The notes under the pieces were generated by a model that was not told the DNA's origin, made no database searches, and saw only the letters and a list, made by a program, of their open reading frames with translations. A stretch of 36,252 bases of DNA from B1SED10-225 sp964501415 (GTDB lineage: Bacteria; Bacillota_I; Bacilli_A; Izemoplasmatales; Izemoplasmataceae). The stretch lies in assembly GCA_964501415.1 (NCBI GenBank), contig CAZCSL010000014.1, positions 1 through 36,252 on the forward strand. Direction: 5' to 3'. Of the stretch, positions 15,952-23,589 are shown one piece after another. The position numbers and the translations under genes are program-made. The first letter of the stretch is position 1. Each line of letters begins with the position of its first letter.

Positions 15952-17331
15952 ATGCAAAAAACACACACCATGGAAACATTAATCAATTATGCCAAAACCT
16001 ATGGATTCGTCTTTCAAGGTAGCGAGATTTATGGCGGTTTGGCCAATACTTGGGATTATGGACCCTTAGGCAGTGAACTGAAAAAAAACATCAAAGATCT
16101 TTTTTGGAAGCGGTTTGTCCAAGAAAGTCCCCATAACGTCGGTTTGGATTCCTCGATTTTGTTAAATCCAAAAACGTGGGAAGCCTCCGGCCATACGGAT
16201 TCTTTTGCCGATCCTTTAATCGACTGTAAACAATGTAAAACGCGTCATCGCGCTGATCACCTTATCGAAGCCCACGATGAAACCATCATGGCGGATGCGA
16301 TGGATTTTGAACAAATGAATGCCTATATCAAAAAACATGAAGTCACGTGCCCAGCTTGTGGGGCTAAGAACTTTACCGATATTCGCGAGTTCAATCTCAT
16401 GTTTAAAACCGCCCAAGGCGTCACAGACGAAGCTACGCAATCTATTTTTTTACGCCCTGAGACGGCTCAAGGGATCTTTTTAGATTTTAAACACGTCCAG
16501 CGTAGCGCCCGCTTAAAAATCCCCTTTGGCATCGTGCAAATTGGTAAAAGCTTCCGCAATGAAATCACCCCAGGTAATTTCATTTTTAGAACGCGTGAGT
16601 TCGAACAAATGGAACTTGAGTTTTTTATCAAACCGGGTGAAGAACATACTTGGTTCGATTATTGGTTGAATTTTTCCAAACAATTTCTTTTGGATTTAGG
16701 CTTAAAAGAAGAAAATTTGCGTCTTCACGACCATGATGAAGCCCAGCTTTCCCATTATTCCAATATGACCACCGATATCGAATACCATTTTCCCATGGGG
16801 TTTGATGAACTGTGGGGAATCGCCTCAAGAACCGACTATGATTTAAAACAACACCAAGCCCACGCCAATACCAACTTAGAATATATTGACTCGGGCAGTA
16901 AAGAGCGGTATATCCCTTATGTCATTGAGCCTTCCTTAGGCGTTGAGCGTTTATTTTTAGCGATTTTAAGCGATGCTTACAACGAAGAAACCTTAGAAAA
17001 CAACGAGACGCGGTTGCATTTAAAATTGCACCCAGCCTTAGCGCCTTATAAACTGGCGGTCTTGCCCCTGATTAAAAAACACCACCGCCAAAGAGCCCAA
17101 GAACTTTACCAGCGCCTGGCTAAACATTTCCCCATCACCTATGATGAAGCGGGCAACATCGGCAAGCGTTACCGCCGTCAAGATGCGATTGGCACCCCTT
17201 ATTGTTTGACCATAGACCATGATTCTATGGAAGATAATACCTATACGCTTCGCGACCGCAACGATATGTCGCAGGTGCGTTTAACCGAAGATGAAGTCAT
17301 TGCCTTTATCAAAGAAAAAATATTCTTTTAG
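15952..17331 (+). CDS. glyS: Glycine--tRNA ligase (single-chain, class II)
   Basis: This is the 459-residue dimeric GlyRS of the eukaryote/archaea/Mollicutes/Staphylococcus type, not the glyQ+glyS tetrameric form of Bacillus. Class II motifs are visible (FRNEITPGNFIFRTREFEQME for motif 2; EPSLGVERL for motif 3), as is ETAQGIF. A zinc-binding insertion has Cys92/Cys95 (CKQC) and Cys133/Cys136 (CPAC). The anticodon-binding domain occupies the last 100 residues. GGAGG lies 7 nt before the ATG and recO ends 3 nt upstream. No T-box leader is present. Confidence 0.96.
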   Translation: MQKTHTMETLINYAKTYGFVFQGSEIYGGLANTWDYGPLGSELKKNIKDLFWKRFVQESPHNVGLDSSILLNPKTWEASGHTDSFADPLIDCKQCKTRHRADHLIEAHDETIMADAMDFEQMNAYIKKHEVTCPACGAKNFTDIREFNLMFKTAQGVTDEATQSIFLRPETAQGIFLDFKHVQRSARLKIPFGIVQIGKSFRNEITPGNFIFRTREFEQMELEFFIKPGEEHTWFDYWLNFSKQFLLDLGLKEENLRLHDHDEAQLSHYSNMTTDIEYHFPMGFDELWGIASRTDYDLKQHQAHANTNLEYIDSGSKERYIPYVIEPSLGVERLFLAILSDAYNEETLENNETRLHLKLHPALAPYKLAVLPLIKKHHRQRAQELYQRLAKHFPITYDEAGNIGKRYRRQDAIGTPYCLTIDHDSMEDNTYTLRDRNDMSQVRLTEDEVIAFIKEKIFF

Positions 17332-17340
17332 GATGATAGT

Positions 17341-19104
17341 ATGGCCGCGATGAAAAACCCAAAAGTCGATGAAATCTTAAAAAAAACCGATCTCATCGAT
17401 TTGATTGGTGAGGTCACCCAACTGGAAAAAAAGGGCAAAAGCTACATGGGGTTATGTCCGTTTCACGATGAAAAAACCCCCTCTTTTTCCGTGAGTGAAG
17501 AAAAACAGGTTTATCATTGTTTTTCTTGTAAAAAAAGTGGCAATGCCATTACTTTTATCGCTGAAACCAAGGGTTTGTCAAACGAAGCGGCGATTAAGCA
17601 CTTAGCCCAAAGAGCCCAAATCGATTATGAATCCGATTTCGAAAAAGACCCGTTAAAACCGTTTTATGAGATTAACCAAGAAGCCTTAAAGTTTTATAAA
17701 ACCACCTTAAACCATACCAAAAGTGGCCGTGAGGCCCTTGAATACTTACATCAAAGAGGTATTGATGAAACCTTGATCAAGACCTTTGACATTGGCTATG
17801 CGCCCAAGCAAAAAGACGCGCTTTACCAAGCGTTAAAACAAAAAGAAGTGCTTGAGAGTGATATGCTAGACTTAGGGTTGGTAAAAAGTGGTGAGGATGC
17901 GGTTTACGATTTATTTAGAAATCGTATCATGTTTCCTGTCCATAATGGTGAGGGCCAAGCGATTGCCTTTAGTGGCCGTGTGCTGGATTCATCGAAACAA
18001 GCCAAATATATCAATTCACCCGGCACCAAGACGTTTGAAAAGCAAAAAGCCCTATATAATCTTCACCGGGCCAAACATGCGATTAAATCGCAAAATCGCG
18101 CCGTTTTGTTTGAAGGGTTCATGGATGTAATTGCGGCCCATAAAGCCGGGATTGAAGAAGGCATCGCAACGATGGGTACGGCTTTGTCAAGCTATCATAT
18201 CAAGACGATTAAAAGCCTTACCAATCAGTTGATTCTTTGTTTTGATGGCGACCAAGCGGGTGCTAAGGCTACCTTTGAGATGATCAATCAACTCAAACGC
18301 GAACGCTTGATGCTAAAAGTGGTCCGTCTTGATGATCAAATGGATCCAGATGACTTCATACAAGCCAAGGGCGCTAAAGCGTTTAAAGAATTGGTGGATG
18401 AAGCCATCAGTGCCCAGGAGTTTTTATACGAATGGCACCTAAAGACCATCAACAAAGAGCGTTTGACGGATATAGAGAAATTCAAAACGATTATCTTTAA
18501 CCTCATCAAAGATAGTTCCCATACGATCCAACAGTATTTTTTGAACCGCCTCAGCGAAGATTTAGAGGTACCGCTCGCGTCGATTAACTTGGATTTTAGC
18601 GCCTTAAAACCAAAAACAACGCCGCGTTATCAACCGGCACAAAAAATACCGATCACCGACAAATTCTTACGCGCAGAACGCGCCTTTATCCATTATTTTA
18701 TCAAGGATGAGTATTATGCTAGACGCTTTAGACGCGAATTTAAAGACGTTACGTATATCGATAAAGCCGCGCGCGATATTCAGTTTGAAATCTTTGAATA
18801 TTATGATTTAAACCGGCAAAGTTGCATCGTAGCGCCTTTGTTTATGAAGCAATTGCCCGCCAAGCAAAAAGCGTATTTCAAACAATATATAGACGTTGAA
18901 ACCTATCCCTATAAAAACGAAGAATTTGAAGATTTAATTGCCGTCATGCATGAGTACAACCGCAAAAATACCTTAGATTATTTACGAAAAAAACTGCAAG
19001 CTAGCGAAAATATCAAAGAAAAAATCACGCTCAGACAAAAGATCGATGCGATGATTAAGGAGGCCAACCATGGAAAAAGAAAAAATTCTAACGGAATTGA
19101 TTGA
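17341..19104 (+). CDS. dnaG: DNA primase DnaG
   Basis: DnaG makes RNA primers at the replication fork. The 587-residue protein starts with the CHC2 zinc domain (Cys39, His42, Cys60, Cys63 in CPFHDEKTPSFS and YHCFSCKKSGN), then the TOPRIM catalytic core (LFEGFMDVIAA, CFDGDQAGAKA), and a C-terminal helicase-interaction region. It ends on TGA (19102-19104), which shows that UGA is a stop in this organism. The last 35 bp overlap the rpoD reading frame, including its Shine-Dalgarno. Confidence 0.96.
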   Translation: MAAMKNPKVDEILKKTDLIDLIGEVTQLEKKGKSYMGLCPFHDEKTPSFSVSEEKQVYHCFSCKKSGNAITFIAETKGLSNEAAIKHLAQRAQIDYESDFEKDPLKPFYEINQEALKFYKTTLNHTKSGREALEYLHQRGIDETLIKTFDIGYAPKQKDALYQALKQKEVLESDMLDLGLVKSGEDAVYDLFRNRIMFPVHNGEGQAIAFSGRVLDSSKQAKYINSPGTKTFEKQKALYNLHRAKHAIKSQNRAVLFEGFMDVIAAHKAGIEEGIATMGTALSSYHIKTIKSLTNQLILCFDGDQAGAKATFEMINQLKRERLMLKVVRLDDQMDPDDFIQAKGAKAFKELVDEAISAQEFLYEWHLKTINKERLTDIEKFKTIIFNLIKDSSHTIQQYFLNRLSEDLEVPLASINLDFSALKPKTTPRYQPAQKIPITDKFLRAERAFIHYFIKDEYYARRFRREFKDVTYIDKAARDIQFEIFEYYDLNRQSCIVAPLFMKQLPAKQKAYFKQYIDVETYPYKNEEFEDLIAVMHEYNRKNTLDYLRKKLQASENIKEKITLRQKIDAMIKEANHGKRKNSNGID

Positions 19105-20311
19105 ACTTTCAAAAACCAAAGGTTATTTAGAGGTAAAAGACATCGAACGCTATATCTCAAGCGACGATGATTTATTTGATGAAATCATCGAAGCTTTAGA
19201 AAAAAAGGATGTCGATGTCGTCTCACCCGAAGAGATGGTGACGTATCAAGTGCCCCAAAGCATCTTAGATGAAGATCAAGACGATGAAGAAGTGGACAAA
19301 CAAGTTGAGTTAAACCTTGACTTTGCCCAAGATATCGAAGAAGAGCTTTTGCAGGATAAATCCTTTGAAAGCATCAATTCCATCAAGGTCGATGATCCGG
19401 TTCGTATGTATTTAAAAGAAATTGGGCGCGTAGAACTCCTAGACCCCGATTACGAATTGGAACTGGCCAAAGATATCTATTTTGCTGAGGAAGCCAAAAA
19501 ACAATATGATGAAACCATCGAACAAGGCAGTCAAACCAGTGCTGAGGACCGCCGCAAAGTAGAAGGCTTGATGTACAAAGGCGAACTGGCCAAAAACAAA
19601 CTCGTCGAAGCAAACTTACGTTTAGTCGTCTCGATTGCGAAACGTTATGTTGGGCGTGGCATGCAGTTTTTAGACTTGATTCAAGAAGGAAACATGGGCC
19701 TTATTAAAGCCGTATCTAAATTTGATCATACCAAAGGCTTCAAGTTTTCCACCTACGCGACGTGGTGGATTCGCCAAGCCATTACCCGTGCGATTGCCGA
19801 TCAGGCAAGAACGATTAGAATTCCTGTACATATGGTTGAGACGATTAACAAACTGGTGCGCACCCAAAGACAATTAATTCAAGAACTGAAGCGCGAACCC
19901 ACCCCTGAAGAAGTTGCACAGCGTATGAATATAAGTATCGAAAAGGTACAAATCATTCAAAAAGTCGCTCAAGAACCGATTTCACTTGAAAGTCCTGTAG
20001 GCGAGGAAGAAGATTCTTCTTTAGGCGATTTTATTCCCGATATGGATACCTTGACGCCAATGGAGTTTACCTCCAAAGAAATGTTAAAACGAGAATTAGA
20101 TGATGTCTTAGAAACCTTGACCGACCGAGAAGAAAAAGTCCTTCGCATGCGCTTTGGGCTCCTCGATGGCCGTACGCGTACGCTTGAAGAAGTGGGACGC
20201 GAATTTGGCGTAACCCGCGAGCGTATCCGTCAAATCGAAGCCAAAGCCTTGCGCAAACTGCGTCATCCGTCCCGCAGCAAAAAACTTAAAGACTTTATGA
20301 GCGGTCGGTAA
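19070..20311 (+). CDS. rpoD: Primary RNA polymerase sigma factor RpoD/SigA
   Basis: The housekeeping sigma factor. The 413-residue protein has region 1.1 (acidic N-terminus), region 1.2 (DPVRMYLKEIGRVELL), region 2 (LVVSIAKRYVGRGMQFLDLIQEGNMGLIKAVSKF and TYATWWIRQAITRAI), region 3 (IRIPVHMVETINKL) and region 4 (LRMRFGLLDG, GVTRERIRQIEAKALRKLRHPSR). SD AAGGAGG lies inside dnaG, with which it overlaps by 35 bp. The promoters in this window, many with TGnTATAAT, are what this factor should read. Confidence 0.98.
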   Translation: MEKEKILTELIELSKTKGYLEVKDIERYISSDDDLFDEIIEALEKKDVDVVSPEEMVTYQVPQSILDEDQDDEEVDKQVELNLDFAQDIEEELLQDKSFESINSIKVDDPVRMYLKEIGRVELLDPDYELELAKDIYFAEEAKKQYDETIEQGSQTSAEDRRKVEGLMYKGELAKNKLVEANLRLVVSIAKRYVGRGMQFLDLIQEGNMGLIKAVSKFDHTKGFKFSTYATWWIRQAITRAIADQARTIRIPVHMVETINKLVRTQRQLIQELKREPTPEEVAQRMNISIEKVQIIQKVAQEPISLESPVGEEEDSSLGDFIPDMDTLTPMEFTSKEMLKRELDDVLETLTDREEKVLRMRFGLLDGRTRTLEEVGREFGVTRERIRQIEAKALRKLRHPSRSKKLKDFMSGR

Positions 20312-20973
20312 TGGATAAACGCTTAAACGCCATTTTACATTATCTTGAGGGATTTAACGTGCTTTATGACGTTGGTAGCGATCACGCCTTATTACCGATT
20401 GCGGCCATAAAACAAAATAAAGTCAAACGAGCCTACGCCATTGACAATAAAAAAAATCCGCTTAAACAAGCCAACAAAAATATAGCTAAAGCAGGGTTAA
20501 ATGGTAAAATTACACCCTTATTGGCCGATGGATTAGCGGCAATAACTTCTGAGGTGGATGTGGTTGTAATCGCAGGGTTAGGCGGCGCAAGTATAAACGA
20601 TATCATGAAAAACTATCATGGCGATCATGTGAAACGGTTTATTTTGGCCCCTAACACGCACGAACACCTTATCAGAGCGTTGGTTAATGAAAAACCGCTA
20701 AAAATCAAAACCGAACGTTTCATCGAAGAAAAAGGTTATTTTTATCCCATCATGGTCTTAGAACCCGGCCAACAATCGCTTAATGAAGAGGCATGTTATA
20801 TATCAAAGCCGCTTTTGAAGGCTAAGGATGAAACCTATAAAAAAGCGCTTAAACATCGCTTAAAGAAACTTGAAGAAAGCCAAGCTAATATCCCCATAGA
20901 ACACCAACCCAAACCATTAACCACCCATATTGATATCCTGAGGAGGGCTATAGATGGATGGCAACAAGATTAA
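20311..20973 (+). CDS. trmK: tRNA (adenine(22)-N1)-methyltransferase TrmK
   Basis: TrmK methylates A22 in the D-arm of some tRNAs using SAM. The 220-residue protein begins with the Rossmann motif YDVGSDHALLPIAA and AIDNKKNPLKQA, with VVIAGLGGASI in place of the NPPY type motif, as in Bacillus YqfN. A C-terminal coiled helical part follows. It starts at TAATG with rpoD and overlaps nif3 by 20 bp. The order rpoD-trmK-nif3 is conserved in Bacillota, with cccA absent here. Confidence 0.9.
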   Translation: MDKRLNAILHYLEGFNVLYDVGSDHALLPIAAIKQNKVKRAYAIDNKKNPLKQANKNIAKAGLNGKITPLLADGLAAITSEVDVVVIAGLGGASINDIMKNYHGDHVKRFILAPNTHEHLIRALVNEKPLKIKTERFIEEKGYFYPIMVLEPGQQSLNEEACYISKPLLKAKDETYKKALKHRLKKLEESQANIPIEHQPKPLTTHIDILRRAIDGWQQD

Positions 20974-21730
20974 ATCATTTTTCAAAGACCACTATCCTAA
21001 CGAACTGGCTTATGAATGGGATAACGTCGGTTTACAAATCGGGACTTTAAACAAATCTATTACGGGCATTCTCATCACCTTAGATGTGACCAAAGAAGTC
21101 GTAGAAGAAGCGATTGAAAAGAATTGTAACCTAATCATTGCCCATCACCCCCTCGTGTTTAAACCGCTTAAACATATCTTGACCGATGCGTATAAAGGCA
21201 AATTGATCGAAACCATAATCAAAGCCGATATCGCTTTATACGTCTCACATACCAATTTCGATTTGGCGAAATCGGGCATGAATGATATTTTAAGTGAAAA
21301 ACTAGGCTTAAAGGCCACCGAGATTTTAGAATATGAAGATGAAACCCATGGCATTGGTCGGTTGGGTAAAATCAAGCCCATGCCGATTGAAGAAGCCATC
21401 CGTTATATCAAAGCAAAGTTGGATATCAAACAAGCCCGCTTAATCAACAAAAAGCCTGGCAAAACTATTGAAACCGTTGCCATTAGCGGTGGGTCAGGGG
21501 CTTCTCACATGTTTAGTGCCAAACAAAAAGGCGCCGATTTATATATCACAGGCGATATATCGTATCATCAGGCGCACGATATGTTGCAGTTGGGACTCAG
21601 TGCTTTAGACATAGGCCACTACGTTGAAAAGCACTTTATACAAAGTCTTAAAACCCAATTACAAGCAAATGATATCAAGACTCAGATATACACTTCAAAA
21701 GTCGATCAAGACCCATTTACATTTGTGTAA
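20954..21730 (+). CDS. Nif3-like dinuclear metal centre protein (YqfO/YbgI family)
   Basis: A 258-residue Nif3-family protein with the metal-binding residues His64-His65 (IAHHPLVF), Asp103 in SHTNFD, and a C-terminal GHYVEKHF motif. These proteins form hexameric toroids with two metals per subunit; a GTP cyclohydrolase activity has been reported for one member but the cell role is not settled. Compared with Bacillus YqfO (about 370 residues) it lacks the central PII-like insertion and is the short YbgI-like form. AGGAGGG precedes the ATG. It closes the phoH cluster. Confidence 0.9.
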   Translation: MDGNKIKSFFKDHYPNELAYEWDNVGLQIGTLNKSITGILITLDVTKEVVEEAIEKNCNLIIAHHPLVFKPLKHILTDAYKGKLIETIIKADIALYVSHTNFDLAKSGMNDILSEKLGLKATEILEYEDETHGIGRLGKIKPMPIEEAIRYIKAKLDIKQARLINKKPGKTIETVAISGGSGASHMFSAKQKGADLYITGDISYHQAHDMLQLGLSALDIGHYVEKHFIQSLKTQLQANDIKTQIYTSKVDQDPFTFV

Positions 21731-21735
21731 AACAA

Positions 21736-21770
21736 AGGGTGTGCGAATCAATCGCACACCCTATTTTTTT
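21736..21770. terminator. Terminator of the phoH-nif3 cluster
   Basis: An 11-bp GC-rich stem AGGGTGTGCGA / TCGCACACCCT with a 5-nt loop and T7. The stop codon of the converging ferredoxin gene begins at its last T. Confidence 0.92.
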
Positions 21771-21940
21771 TATACTTCAATGATAGCATCAACTGGACAA
21801 ACGACTTCACACGCACCACAATCGATACAAACATCTTCATCGATGACGTAAATCTCTTCACCTTCTTCGATGCAATCTACTGGGCACTCCTCAACGCATG
21901 AGCCACTAGAAATACACTCTTCGTTAATTCTTCTAGGCAT
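21770..21940 (-). CDS. 2[4Fe-4S]-type ferredoxin, copy 1, with one cluster cysteine replaced by Ser
   Basis: A 56-residue clostridial-type ferredoxin, too short for many gene finders. Cysteines are at 9, 15, 19, 23, 38, 41, 44 and 48. The second half keeps the full CIDCGAC...CP motif. In the first half the expected Cys12 is Ser (CISSGSC), so cluster I has three Cys plus Ser, or holds a [3Fe-4S] form. Cys23 (CPVDC) is an extra residue shared with copy 2. SD GGAGG lies 7 nt before the ATG. Its own promoter, and the copy 2 terminator upstream, show that it is transcribed alone. Confidence 0.92.
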   Translation of the reverse strand: MPRRINEECISSGSCVEECPVDCIEEGEEIYVIDEDVCIDCGACEVVCPVDAIIEV

Positions 21941-21970
21941 GGTCATTCCTCCTTATCATGGGTTAATCCC

Positions 21971-21999
21971 ATTTTATAGTATCGCTTGAGCGTTGTAAA
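21971..21999 (-). promoter_or_regulatory. Promoter of ferredoxin copy 1
   Basis: On the minus strand: TTTACA, 17-nt spacer, TAAAAT. The leader between it and the gene contains the palindrome ATGGGATTAACCCAT (21959-21973), which touches the -10 and could be an operator. Confidence 0.65.
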
Positions 22000-22049
22000 C
22001 CTTTTTTGATGTAAAAGACGCTTATTTAAAAGTTTTTTATAAAGCCAAA

Positions 22050-22083
22050 ATAAAAGCGTGCCGCAAAGCGGCACAACTTTTAT
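22050..22083 (-). terminator. rho-independent terminator of ferredoxin copy 2
   Basis: GTGCCGC / GCGGCAC stem around a 3-nt loop, extended by ATAAAAG / CTTTTAT. On the minus strand it continues into a T-rich tail. Confidence 0.8.
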
Positions 22084-22108
22084 CAAACTATATAAGAGGA
22101 GTTGTGGT

Positions 22109-22276
22109 TTATACTTCAATTATTGCATCTACAGGGCATACTTCTTCACAAGCTGCACAATCGATGCATGCATCCTCATCAATAACGTAAATATCTCCCT
22201 CTGCGATGCAATCAACAGGACACTCTTCAACGCATGCGCCGCATGCGATACAATCATCGGTAATTCTACGTGCCAT
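22109..22276 (-). CDS. 2[4Fe-4S] ferredoxin, copy 2 (complete cysteine set)
   Basis: A 55-residue ferredoxin, closely related to copy 1 (same MxRRI start, same CIxxGxCVEECPVDCI core, identical CPVDAIIEV end). It has all eight ligands: Cys9, 12, 15, 19 and Cys37, 40, 43, 47, plus the extra Cys23. It carries electrons at low potential for enzymes such as pyruvate:ferredoxin oxidoreductase, hydrogenase or IspG; the partner is not in this window. AGGAGG precedes the ATG by 8 nt. It has its own promoter and terminator. Confidence 0.94.
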   Translation of the reverse strand: MARRITDDCIACGACVEECPVDCIAEGDIYVIDEDACIDCAACEEVCPVDAIIEV

Positions 22277-22312
22277 AGGATGGGCCTCCTTTTAAATATG
22301 TGATACAACTCT

Positions 22313-22341
22313 ATTTTACCCAATGTGATAGAATAATTCAA
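22313..22341 (-). promoter_or_regulatory. Promoter of ferredoxin copy 2
   Basis: On the minus strand: TTGAAT, 17-nt spacer, TAAAAT, about 37 nt before the ATG. Confidence 0.7.
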
Positions 22342-22392
22342 GGTGTTTTACGCATAAAACATAAATTTTACATAACTTAACCAACCCTTAAT

Positions 22393-22436
22393 ATTTTTTT
22401 CAAATCGAGGCTTTATTTTTTTCAAATCGAGGCTTT
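22393..22436 (+). repeat. Exact tandem repeat, 2 x 22 bp, upstream of the yneF promoter
   Basis: Two identical adjacent 22-bp units (22393-22414 and 22415-22436), each an A, seven T, then CAAATCGAGGCTTT. The second unit ends 5 nt before the -35 of yneF. The 22-bp period is about two helical turns, so both copies face the same side of the DNA. It could be a paired regulator site or simple slippage. Confidence 0.9.
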
Positions 22437-22441
22437 AACGC

Positions 22442-22470
22442 TTGTATTTTTTCTATAGATACACTATAAT
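22442..22470 (+). promoter_or_regulatory. Sigma-A promoter of yneF
   Basis: TTGTAT (22442-22447), 17-nt spacer, TATAAT (22465-22470). Confidence 0.75.
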
Positions 22471-22492
22471 AGCTCAAGAAGGAGTGATATAG

Positions 22493-22711
22493 ATGCCACT
22501 ATGGTTAGCGATTGTCCTAATTGTCGTTGCGCTACTACTAGGTGCCGTACTCGGATTTTTCATCTCGCAACGTTATATGAAACGTTACTTAGAAAAGAAT
22601 CCACCGATCAATGAAAATATGGTCCGTGCGATGATGATGCAAATGGGTAGAAAACCTTCTGAAAAGCAAGTGCGTCAAGTGTTAAGTTCCATGAACCAGC
22701 ACAAAAAGTAA
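22493..22711 (+). CDS. yneF: YneF family membrane protein (UPF0154)
   Basis: A 72-residue protein with one N-terminal transmembrane helix (about 3-25, PLWLAIVLIVVALLLGAVLGFFI) then a conserved cytoplasmic tail with KNPPINENMVRAMMMQMGRKPSEKQVRQ. This tail is the UPF0154 signature, found in Bacillales, Lactobacillales and Mollicutes. The molecular role is unknown. AAGGAG lies before the ATG. It has its own promoter beside the tandem repeat and its own terminator. Confidence 0.9.
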   Translation: MPLWLAIVLIVVALLLGAVLGFFISQRYMKRYLEKNPPINENMVRAMMMQMGRKPSEKQVRQVLSSMNQHKK

Positions 22712-22733
22712 AAACTTCATTTCTGAAGTTTTT
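22712..22733 (+). terminator. rho-independent terminator of yneF
   Basis: AAAAACTTCA pairs with TGAAGTTTTT around a 4-nt loop, followed by T residues. Confidence 0.8.
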
Positions 22734-22759
22734 TTCTTTAGCCCCGCGTAAAAACCCAT

Positions 22760-22782
22760 AAAAAAAGCCATCAAAGATGGCT
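22760..22782 (-). terminator. rho-independent terminator of plsY
   Basis: AGCCATC / GATGGCT stem with a 3-nt loop, followed on the minus strand by T6. It overlaps the plsY stop codon by two bases. Confidence 0.75.
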
Positions 22783-23467
22783 AAATATGTTTGTGTTTTG
22801 GCTGCATAAAGTTGCTTTTTGGCTCCGTACCATCGATGATACGCTTAAAATTACCGCGGTGCCGATAAAGAATCAATCCCACTACCAACGCCCCGATAAT
22901 CGGAATCCAAATATCGCCTCTTCTTGAAAACAGCCACTCTAAGGTCGTGCCTTCTTTGGGACCAAAGAAATACACCAATACAGTCGATATAAATACCACT
23001 GAAGCGCCACTACAAGAACCAACGCTCACATAGCGGGTTAACTTTAGACCCAGTAGATAGGTCAATAATCCTATCACGCCAAGTACGGGCGCATAAAACA
23101 AAAACACCCCAACGCCGGTGGCCACAGCCTTACCGCCTTTAAACTTCAAAAACACCGGATAAATATGGCCTAAAACCACAAATAAAGCAAAAATAAAGGG
23201 ATGAAAAACCGTAAAATCAATCCAGCTATCCAATAAGCCGATCCGGATAATAAGAATGACGATACCACCCTTTAGTACATCTAAAAAGAAAACGACCATC
23301 CCCAAGGGTCGGCCTAATACCCTAATTGCATTGGTTGTACCCGGATTGCCAGACCCATAATCTCTAACATCGATGCCTTTGGTTATTTTCCCTACAATAA
23401 TCGACATGGGCAAGGAGCCAATCAAATACGATACCAACATATATACAATCGGGACAAAGATATTCAT
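22781..23467 (-). CDS. plsY: Acyl phosphate:glycerol-3-phosphate acyltransferase PlsY
   Basis: PlsY moves an acyl group from acyl-phosphate (made by PlsX) to glycerol-3-phosphate, the first step of phospholipid synthesis, in the cytoplasmic membrane. The 228-residue protein has several hydrophobic helices and the three loop motifs: GSGNPGTTNAIR, LKFKGGKAVATGVGV, and the late HRGNFKRIIDGTEPK. ATG at 23467 is chosen because the in-frame GTG at 23476 is part of the GGTGA ribosome site. The tail ends MQPKHKHI. Single gene, divergent from parE. Confidence 0.94.
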   Translation of the reverse strand: MNIFVPIVYMLVSYLIGSLPMSIIVGKITKGIDVRDYGSGNPGTTNAIRVLGRPLGMVVFFLDVLKGGIVILIIRIGLLDSWIDFTVFHPFIFALFVVLGHIYPVFLKFKGGKAVATGVGVFLFYAPVLGVIGLLTYLLGLKLTRYVSVGSCSGASVVFISTVLVYFFGPKEGTTLEWLFSRRGDIWIPIIGALVVGLILYRHRGNFKRIIDGTEPKSNFMQPKHKHI

Positions 23468-23498
23468 TATGATCACCTAATTAATTATTTATATCAAC

Positions 23499-23507
23499 AT
23501 TATAGCA
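23499..23507 (-). promoter_or_regulatory. Extended -10 promoter of plsY
   Basis: Minus strand TGCTATAAT, the same extended -10 as at mtaB, the alpha/beta hydrolase and phoH. No clear -35. Confidence 0.6.
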
Positions 23508-23528
23508 TAGCTACAAGCAAAATGACAC

Positions 23529-23557
23529 TATACATCAAAATATAGATTTGGTATAAT
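23529..23557 (+). promoter_or_regulatory. Sigma-A promoter of parE-parC
   Basis: TATACA (23529-23534), 17-nt spacer, TATAAT (23552-23557) with a TGG extension. Confidence 0.7.
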
Positions 23558-23589
23558 ACAGTAGTGAGCAAATCAAAGGACGTGTTGAA

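Noticed and set aside
22393..22436. CRISPR or phage attachment repeat
   Set aside because: Only two units with no spacer between them, no cas or integrase gene nearby, and a position against a promoter.
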